Shown one piece after another: positions 6,689-11,809 of a stretch of 11,809 nt of DNA. This DNA is from Ochromonadaceae sp. CCMP2298 (taxonomy: Eukaryota > Sar > Synurophyceae > Ochromonadales > Ochromonadaceae): NCBI GenBank assembly GCA_026770595.1, contig MU634500.1, forward strand, positions 1-11,809. The letters run 5' to 3'. The stretch's first letter is position 1. Every line of letters begins with the position of its first letter. Below the pieces are notes generated by a model. It was given only the letters and a program-made list of their open reading frames with translations, was not told where the DNA came from and searched no databases. A program made the position numbers and the translations under genes.

Positions 6689-7641
6689 CCTTCATCCGGG
6701 CGGATACGGCGTCCCAGTTTACAAGCTTCTCGAAGAAGGTGTCCACGTAGGTGGCGCGCATGTTCTGGTAGTCCAGGTAGTAGGCGTGCTCCCACACATC
6801 GCACGTGAGCAGCGGCACAGAGCCCTCCGTAGTGAGGGGGTTGTTGGCGCCGATTGTCTTCTCCACCTTCAGGCCGGTGGGTGTCTGCACCAGCCATGCC
6901 CAGCCCGAGCCGAAGGCTGTGTTGGCGGCCACGGTGAACTCCTTCTTGAAGGCGTCGAATGACCCGAAGTCCTTCTCGATGGCGGCCATCAGAGCGCCTG
7001 AGGGTAATCCGCCGCCAGCGGGCTTCATGTTCTGCCAGTAGAACTCGTGGTTGAAGCTCTGCGCGGCGTTGTTGAACAAGCCCTGTGGGGGGTGTGTGTG
7101 TGTGTGTGTGGGTGGTGGTGGGGTTGAGTGGTGAGTGTTGTGAGATGTGTAATGTTTGTATGAGTATGAGTATTAGTATGAGTATGAGTATGAGTACGAG
7201 TATCAGTATGAGTGTGGATGATTGTACGAGGTCTGTTACCTGGTTGTTGTTGAAGGCCTTGCGCAAGATGGTGACCACGTCGTCTCCCTCCATCTCCGTG
7301 CCCTTGATCATCTCGTTGGTGGTGGCCACGTACTTTGCGTGATGCTTGCCGTGGTGGATGCGCAGCGTCTGCTCGCCGATCGCGGGTGCCAGAGCCGTGT
7401 AGTCATAGGGCAGATCAGCAAGAGACACGCCCTAAATAACGTGCGGAGGTGTACAGGGGGGGCAATGTTAACAGTTGTGTGGGGTTGCAGCGGTTGCAAC
7501 AGCAAGCGGTTGCACTTGCAAGCTGCAGCTCACCATGGACAGGGAGCTGGTGCCCGTGCGGCCCACGATGCCGCTGGCGCGGGTGGAGGTGAAGCCCATG
7601 GCGCTGGACGCGGTGAGGAGGAGAACGAAAGCGAACATCAT
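6684..7641 (-). CDS. Iron superoxide dismutase, probably plastid-targeted, 232 aa
   Basis: Exons are 7641-7534, 7431-7240 and 7082-6684; introns of 102 and 157 nt are both phase 0. The enzyme dismutates superoxide to oxygen and hydrogen peroxide. Metal ligands of the Fe/Mn-SOD family are visible: H62 (in [12 protein letters not shown]), H112 (FNHEFYW), D195 and H199 (DVWEHAYY). Q108 in NNAAQ, where Fe-SODs keep their active-site Gln, and FGSGWAWLV point to the iron type. The N-terminus has a hydrophobic stretch [16 protein letters not shown], then [18 protein letters not shown], rich in Ser/Thr/Arg and free of acidic residues. This fits the bipartite signal-plus-transit leader with Phe at +1 used by red-lineage complex plastids. 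Exon 1 encodes almost exactly this leader. The start ATG has A at -3; a second ATG follows directly. Location is inferred, not shown. Confidence 0.93.
7083..7239 (-). other. Intron 2 of the SOD gene, with a GAGTAT microsatellite
   Basis: 157 nt, phase 0, donor CCAG|GTAACA and acceptor CACAG|GGC. The plus strand shows about ten degenerate TGAGTA hexamers at 7159-7214 and a GT run at 7090-7110. Confidence 0.88.
7432..7533 (-). other. Intron 1 of the SOD gene
   Basis: 102 nt, phase 0, donor CCATG|GTGAGC and acceptor ATTTAG|GGC. It separates the targeting leader from the enzyme domain. Confidence 0.88.
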
Positions 7642-7743
7642 TTTTCTCTCGTTTGATAGGTGAATGTGTGTTGGAGAACGTGAAGAGAAAGAATCTTCTC
7701 TCTTGTTGCCTGCTTCTGATTTGTGCAACCTCTTGTTGTGCTG

Positions 7744-7751
7744 TATATTTT
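7744..7751 (-). promoter_or_regulatory. Possible TATA-like element (AAAATATA) for the SOD gene
   Basis: On the minus strand AAAATATA lies 103 nt upstream of the SOD ATG. A start site about 30 nt downstream would leave a leader of about 75 nt. The match is loose. Confidence 0.3.
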
Positions 7752-8100
7752 GCGCTTCAACCCTTTACAAACATGAAGCAAGCGATAGTCTCACTGAAAC
7801 AATCCGCCAACAGGATCCTAAGCAATAGTTCCCGGGTTCCCTTTCCCCTCGAGAACAGCATGGGTCCCTAGTATACATGTAGTTACCCATCAGAATAGTT
7901 GAAGGGTTTCCACAACAGAAGAAGGTAGTTTTAAATTCGGTGAAGACAGGAAGATGTTTTTTTAACAATGCGAAAAGAGATAGAGAGGACTCGCAGCGAT
8001 GATAGCAGAGACACGTAGAGACAGTTAGGTGGACTCCCCGCCCCCAGTCTTCTCTCCTCCCCATCTCTGCCCGACCCCCCAATCTCCCAACCCCCAACCT

Positions 8101-8190
8101 GTGTGTGCTTTGCACTGTGTTCTGTTTGCTATGTGCTGTGTGCTATGCGATGTGTGCTATGTGTTGTGTGTTATGTGCTGTGTGCTTTGT
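8101..8190. repeat. TGTGCTATG-type minisatellite
   Basis: Degenerate tandem repeats of TGTGCTATG, TGTGCTGTG and TGTGTTATG over about 90 bp, 135 bp downstream of the Cdh1 stop codon. The repeat produces Cys-rich frames in all three plus-strand phases, which are not genes. Confidence 0.75.
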
Positions 8191-8324
8191 TCATTATCCA
8201 CATTCTATGTTGGAGCACCCGCCCTCATGCCCCGCAGTCGCAGTACGTACATACCAAGGCCCCTACCCAGAGGAACCCCGTACAATACGTACTATTTTAC
8301 CCCCCTCCCCCCACCCCCTCCGTA

Positions 8325-10953
8325 TCATCGTATGTCGTTCCCATTCGGCAGCAATGCACTAGGCCCCAGCCGGTAGCCAGCCTTCCCCCTGGGACCTGGG
8401 AACACATTCCAGAAGCGTAACGTCTCGTCCCCTGCGCCTGTTACGATGTTTTGTCCATCTGGGGACATGGCTAGATAGAGGACGCGCAGCGAGTGCCCGG
8501 TGAGGGTGGCCACCTGTGTGTGTATGTGTGCGTGTGCGTGTGTGTGTATGTATGTGTATTGGTGGGCAATGGAGGTTGAAATCGTTAGCATTTATACGCA
8601 CAAACATACCTATACTATAAACCCAACACACCCATAAAACCCACCTTTTGCATGCCTGGGTACTTCCAGACGATGACTTGGTTCAGGCTGTATCCGTGCG
8701 TGGATACGAGCTCGTTCACGTTGCGAGACCACATCAGGTTGCACACCTGGGGGAGGGGGGAGAGAGGGGAGGGAGTGGGGGTAGGGATAGGGATAGGAGG
8801 GATAGGAGGGATAGGAGGGATAGGAGGGATAGGAGGGATAGGGGAGCGAGTGTTAGAGGACGAGACGCGTTGAGTACAATACCGCCCCTACTGCCACTAC
8901 CGCCCCTGCTACCACTCCCACGGTCACCACTGCCCCTGCCTCACCTGCGACCCTGTGTCTATCTTATGCAGCGGCGTGCTCGTCAGCGCATTCCAGAAGC
9001 GGATATGCCGACACGCCGTGCCCCCCCCCGACGCCAGCAGCCCATGCTGATGCGGACTCCACGCCACCGCCTTCACCGCCGCAGTGTGCTCCTCCAGGCG
9101 ACACAAAGGCTCCCCCCCGCCGCTCTCCCACACAAACAGCTTGTTGTCGTTGCCCCCAGAGGCGAGCATTTTCTCGTCGAATGACCACTTCAATCCGCAC
9201 ACCTCCTGCTTGTGCGCCACCAGCTCCCGCACAACGCAGGGGTCTGTGGAATTTCCGGATACGGAGTTACCGGACAAACCCCCGGACTCCTGGGTGGTGC
9301 GGGAGCTGGTGGACCCCAGCCCAACCCCGGTAGAGCCCGGCCCGAAGGACGCATCGAGGCCGGGAATTAGTGCGGGCGGGGGCATAAGGGGGCCGGGCAT
9401 AGGGCTGGGTAGGTGGCTGTCGGATCTGCGCGGCCCCATGCCGGCTACCAGGTTGGCGGTACCTGGGGGCACGTATGTGGGTACGGAGTACTGCGGTGGG
9501 GGGATACCTCGCCCCACACCCCCATCCCCACCATCCTCACCACCCCCACTGATCCCTACACCGTCCCCAGTGCCTTCCCGCTCCGCCAACCCTGTATCCA
9601 TCCGACCGGTGCTATGCCTTTGCGCTCCCCTCTGCCCCCCCTGCCCGCTCGACCCCCCGCCCCCCCTTATCCTCGGGTCCTGCAGATAAATGACCCTATC
9701 TCGACTGCCCGAGGCGAGCAAACTGGAGCTCCATGCCATGGTGCCCACCCTGGACTCGTGTCCTGACATCTCCCGCACCACCTGGCAGGTAGTGGAGTCC
9801 CACAGTAGGATGCGGCCCGCGTTGGTGCCTACAGCTATTTGGTTGCCTGTGGGGGCCCACACGATGGAGGTGACGGAGTCCTCGGCGCCCAGGTCGCACA
9901 GACGGGTCACCTGGGTGTGTGTGTGGGGAGTGTGGGGGGGTGTAGGAGGGGAGGGGGGAGGGCGGTAGGCAAGATAGTTAGACCAGCATCAGAACCGACA
10001 GCACGGCATCATCACATTAACATCATCCCACCTTGGAGGTACACGCCGACCACAGGTAGACACTACTGCCCAGCGCCACTGAGAGCACATTCCCAGGGGA
10101 CCAATCCACAAGGTTCAGGTAGTAGTCGTCCTGCAGGGAGGGCGCATCCAACACCTTATAGGGAGTCTTCGGTATCTTCCTAGTCGGCTTCTTGGGAGAT
10201 GAGACGCGTCTGGGGGAGGATGTGAAGGATCCGGCTAGGAACTCTCCGGACGAAGACAGACTCAGGCCCGATGTGTTGGCGCCCTCAAGGGAGCCAGAGG
10301 TCCGAACCCCTTTATACTTGAACAGGTTTGGACCCCCCTCCCTCGGTGTCTCCATTCGATCCAGGCTGGAGCGGCTGGGGAGGCCGAGTAGTTCGCTTTT
10401 CAGCAGAGAGGAGAGTGCCTGCGCGCCCTCGGTGGAGTCCCGGGCCCCCGCCATTCCCGCCATACCCGCCCCCCCCAGCCCCACTGGGGACTCCCGCTGT
10501 CCCATCCGGTCGAACGCCTCTTCCAGATTGGTAGAGCCCCTAGAGGGGATGAAACGGTCGCTGTACTCGCTGTACTCCTCACGCCCCGCAGACCCCATTG
10601 ACCCCATGCCCATGCCCACACCCATAGACCCCCCGCCAGAGATACCAGCACCCCCACCCACGAAGCCCGCGCCGCCCGAGCTGGGGGAGGAGAAGTGGGA
10701 CTTGCCCCTGCGCGGGGGGGTGCTCATGCTGCCTAGGCCCAGGCCCATGTTCATACCCCCGCCCATGTCCATGGTTATGCCTGTGTTGGTGTTGGTGTTG
10801 GTGTTGGTGTTGTTCGCGTGGGCGTTTTGGCCGTGCCTCGGGGGGGAGGAGCTCTGCCACTGAGAGGGACGGTGTTCGAGGTGAGGGAATGAGCGTTTGC
10901 GTGCATCAAGCGTCGAAGGGGTGGCTCACCTGCGCATCCGTGGGTCGGTCCAT
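8325..10953 (-). CDS. FZR1: APC/C activator, Cdh1/Fizzy-related WD40 protein, about 702 aa
   Basis: Exons are 10953-10930 (tentative), 10859-10032, 9910-8945, 8746-8645 and 8513-8325; the introns are GT-AG and all phase 0. Cdh1 recruits substrates to the anaphase-promoting complex in late mitosis and G1. The C-box is DRFIPSR (109-115), followed by the FKYKG block and [29 protein letters not shown], which leads into the WD40 propeller. The last repeats are almost textbook Cdh1 ([46 protein letters not shown]). The last two residues are Ile-Arg, the IR tail that docks on APC3/Cdc27. CDK-type sites (TPPR, SPKK) and a basic stretch near 225-235 fit control by cyclin-CDK. About 145 Gly/Ser/Pro-rich residues (about 366-512) interrupt the propeller where animal Cdh1 has a loop of about 10 residues. 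The N-terminus is uncertain: ATG at 10772 has a perfect Kozak context and could be the real start. Confidence 0.92.
8514..8644 (-). other. Intron 4 of the Cdh1 gene
   Basis: 131 nt, phase 0, donor AAAAG|GTGGGT and acceptor CACAG|GTGGCC (AG|GT at both ends). It contains a CA/TACACA simple repeat on the coding strand. Confidence 0.88.
8747..8944 (-). other. Intron 3 of the Cdh1 gene
   Basis: 198 nt, phase 0, donor CGCAG|GTGAGG and acceptor CCCAG|GTGTGC. It joins DTGSQ to VCNLMWS, exactly as in Cdh1 proteins. It holds the GGGATAGGA minisatellite. Confidence 0.9.
8784..8844. repeat. GGGATAGGA 9-bp minisatellite in Cdh1 intron 3
   Basis: About six near-perfect copies of GGGATAGGA on the plus strand, i.e. 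C-rich TCCTATCCC in the transcript. The plus strand fits a G-quadruplex pattern and the other strand an i-motif pattern. Confidence 0.85.
9217..9312. repeat. 28-bp inverted repeat inside Cdh1 exon 3
   Basis: Arm 1 at 9217-9244 and arm 2 at 9285-9312 are reverse complements at 25 of 28 positions, with a 40-bp spacer. The first 16 bp (CCACCAGCTCCCGCAC) are identical. The minus strand of arm 1 encodes the start of a WD40 repeat ([10 protein letters not shown]), and arm 2 encodes [10 protein letters not shown] in the low-complexity insertion. Confidence 0.85.
9911..10031 (-). other. Intron 2 of the Cdh1 gene
   Basis: 121 nt, phase 0, donor CCAAG|GTGGGA and acceptor CCCAG|GTGACC. It joins SACTSK to VTRLCDL, matching Cdh1 proteins. 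Confidence 0.9.
10785..10812. repeat. (GTTGGT)n repeat in the Cdh1 N-terminal coding region
   Basis: Tandem GTTGGT hexamers on the plus strand encode an alternating Asn-Thr tract (NTNTNTNT) on the minus strand, upstream of the Kozak-type ATG at 10772. Confidence 0.75.
10860..10929 (-). other. Probable intron 1 of the Cdh1 gene
   Basis: 70 nt with a good donor (CGCAG|GTGAGC) and acceptor (CTCTCAG|TGG). If translation starts at 10953 it is phase 0 and follows an 8-codon exon (MDRPTDAQ). If translation starts at 10772 the intron would lie in the 5' UTR. Confidence 0.55.
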
Positions 10954-11478
10954 CGATAACTCGGACCAAAACAGCACTGGTACTTCTGCCTCCTGCTGGA
11001 GAGAAAAGCTGTGCCTTCCTCCACGCGTCTCTCGCCGATCGGCACACGGCTCTGCACGCAGCTCGCGAGATACGGACAGGCGTGAGACAGGATGGATTGT
11101 GCCAGACTCCTCCTCCTCCGGCTAGAGTGGACTATCCCCTGGTATCCTACGAGATGATTGATCGAGTGCCTTTCTGCCTGAGGTGTCCTTTCCACTGAGA
11201 GCATTTAAATCCGCTCTACTCTGCGTCAAGAACCTTATCTTCCCACAAAAAGAGACATTTGTCTTGCATGAAATTAGTTTTTTTCAAAAAATTTAGAGCT
11301 GTTATTTTTGCGCGCCTTGCCTTGCTCCTGCTGCCTTGTCCTGGATGCCCGAGAAAGGAAGCACGAGCAAAGGACAACGAGCTTCCGAGGCTAGCCGTTT
11401 GCAACAAGGGCCAGGGACAGCCTGAGGACAGAGCCGAGCCGCAAGCGGGCCAAGCACAGACCGACACAGGCTCCAAAG
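10954..11478. promoter_or_regulatory. Divergent promoter region, Cdh1 / EF-hand gene
   Basis: 525 bp between divergent ATG codons. The centre (about 11198-11310) is markedly AT-rich for this window and includes ATTTAAAT and a T7/A6 stretch (TTTTTTTCAAAAAATTTAG). A longer frame at 11259-11693 on the plus strand overlaps the EF-hand coding region in another phase and is not taken as a gene. Confidence 0.6.
11198..11217. promoter_or_regulatory. Palindromic AT core (AGAGC-ATTTAAAT-CC-GCTCT)
   Basis: The 8-bp palindrome ATTTAAAT (11203-11210) is flanked by AGAGC and GCTCT, inverted copies offset by 2 bp. It lies about 250 bp from the Cdh1 ATG and about 270 bp from the EF-hand ATG, so it is close to the middle of the divergent region. 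A TATA-like role in both directions is inference. Confidence 0.4.
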
Positions 11479-11809
11479 ATGACGGCGATGAATCTGGTCG
11501 ACCTGGAGACGCTCTTTATCGAAAAGCTGCAGGAGAAGTACAAGCTCAACAAGCGCGACCTGAAGAAGGCCTTCTCTCGCTTCGACACGGACAACAACGG
11601 ACTGCTGGACCTGTACGAGCTAACCAAGGGCATCCAGCTGTTTCTGAACGGAGTGAAGGAGTCCCAGGTGCGGCAGCTGGTGGGCAAGTATGACCTTAAC
11701 GGGGACGGAAAGATCTCCTACGATGAGTTCCTGCACTTCCTGTGCTCGCGTGAGGCGACTAACGATTACGAGGACGTGGACGGGGCGAGCGAGGACTACT
11801 ACGGGGGAG
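11479..11809 (+). CDS. EF-hand calcium-binding protein, N-terminal part (runs off the window)
   Basis: The first 110 residues are visible, starting MTAMNLVDLETLFIEKL. Two EF-hand loops can be read. The first, DTDNNGLLDLYE (about 33-44), has Asp at 1, 3 and 9, Asn at 5, Gly at 6 and Glu at 12. The second, DLNGDGKISYDE (about 69-80), has Asp at 1, Asn at 3, Asp at 5, Gly at 6, Ser at 9 and Glu at 12. Both should bind calcium. Flanking helices (LKKAFSRF, VRQLVGKY, FLHFLCSR) complete a paired EF-hand unit like a calmodulin lobe. An acidic tract (NDYEDVDGASEDYY) follows. The ATG at 11479 has A at -3 and is the first in frame after a stop at 11392-11394. The rest of the protein is missing, so it could be a calmodulin-like sensor or the regulatory end of a larger enzyme. 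Confidence 0.85.
   Translation, partial: MTAMNLVDLETLFIEKLQEKYKLNKRDLKKAFSRFDTDNNGLLDLYELTKGIQLFLNGVKESQVRQLVGKYDLNGDGKISYDEFLHFLCSREATNDYEDVDGASEDYYGG

Larger units (their letters stand above)
7642..8324. other. Intergenic region: SOD promoter and Cdh1 3' end
   Basis: 683 bp between two minus-strand genes. Its left part should carry the SOD promoter and its right part the Cdh1 3' UTR. Reading frames here are short or are low-complexity Cys/Tyr/Leu strings made by a TGTGCTATG repeat. No tRNA, snRNA or protein gene can be supported. Confidence 0.65.

Noticed and set aside
7691-7698. GAATCTTC as a heat-shock element upstream of SOD
   Set aside because: Only one GAAnnTTC pair is present, not the three alternating units expected, and it probably lies in the 5' leader.
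7820-7860. GGGTTCCC sequence resembling a tRNA T-arm
   Set aside because: It lacks the GGTTCRA core and a matching acceptor stem, D-arm or anticodon arm.
7771-7871. 33-codon plus-strand frame starting MKQAIVSLKQ
   Set aside because: Short, no ribosomal or domain evidence, no neighbours to support it, and it lies in the SOD promoter region.
8029-8420. Cys-rich short frames in all three plus-strand phases
   Set aside because: They come from the TGTGCTATG minisatellite followed by Pro-rich low-complexity sequence; open in three phases at once, which indicates repeat rather than coding.
8784-8844. GGGATAGGA repeat as telomeric or CRISPR sequence
   Set aside because: The unit is 9 bp and not TTAGGG-like, there are no spacers, and it is enclosed in a well-defined intron.
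9084-9689. 201-residue plus-strand frame opposite the Cdh1 insertion
   Set aside because: Pro/Ser-rich antisense of a Gly/Ser-rich insertion. Its SSRTTQ similarity to the sense protein is explained by the 28-bp inverted repeat.
10192-10863. 223-residue plus-strand frame opposite Cdh1 exon 2
   Set aside because: Antisense of the exon with the C-box; low complexity (Pro, Val/Leu repeats) and no domain. Ends with a repeat-derived VLVLVLVL string.
11259-11693. 144-residue plus-strand frame with a hydrophobic start
   Set aside because: It overlaps the EF-hand coding sequence in another phase, and the EF-hand frame is clearly the conserved one. The hydrophobic start is a chance result of the AT-rich promoter.

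Overview
The window is nuclear DNA from a compact, GC-rich eukaryotic genome. The organism is most likely a photosynthetic protist with a secondary red plastid, such as a stramenopile (heterokont) alga. The evidence is short GT-AG introns (about 70-214 nt), eukaryote-only proteins (DNA polymerase delta small subunit, BIRC6-type E2, Cdh1/Fizzy-related, EF-hand), and an iron superoxide dismutase whose leader reads as a signal peptide plus transit peptide with a Phe at the predicted cleavage point, the pattern used for import into complex red plastids. The lineage is inference; no rRNA or other marker gene is present.

Layout, left to right: (1) 3' exon of a POLD2-like DNA polymerase delta subunit (+, 63-617). 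(2) A convergent 740-aa BIRC6/BRUCE-like ubiquitin-conjugating enzyme (-, 928-3361, three exons). (3) A divergent promoter region (3362-3846) holding a long quasi-palindrome with mirrored TATA motifs. (4) A 705-aa MFS/POT-like transporter (+, 3847-6365, three exons) with a large low-complexity loop and a 23-G run. (5) A convergent plastid-type Fe-SOD (-, 6684-7641, three exons). (6) An intergenic stretch (7642-8324) with no convincing gene. (7) An APC/C activator of the Cdh1/Fzr type (-, 8325-10953, about five exons). (8) A second divergent promoter region (10954-11478). (9) The 5' part of an EF-hand protein (+, 11479 to the window end).

The genes do not form a pathway. Orientations alternate: convergent, divergent, convergent, tandem, divergent. 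Two of them (the BIRC6-like E2 and Cdh1) act in ubiquitin signalling, and POLD2 and Cdh1 both serve the cell cycle, but nothing shows co-regulation beyond the shared divergent promoters. Introns are mostly phase 0 and rich in simple repeats; several sit in AG|GT contexts at both ends.

The most unusual structures are the 69-bp bidirectional-promoter palindrome at 3525-3593, a 28-bp inverted duplication inside the Cdh1 coding insertion (9217-9312), the (G)23 coding homopolymer in the transporter, and a possible degenerate second UBC-like fold at the N-terminus of the E2. No clear new multi-gene system was found.
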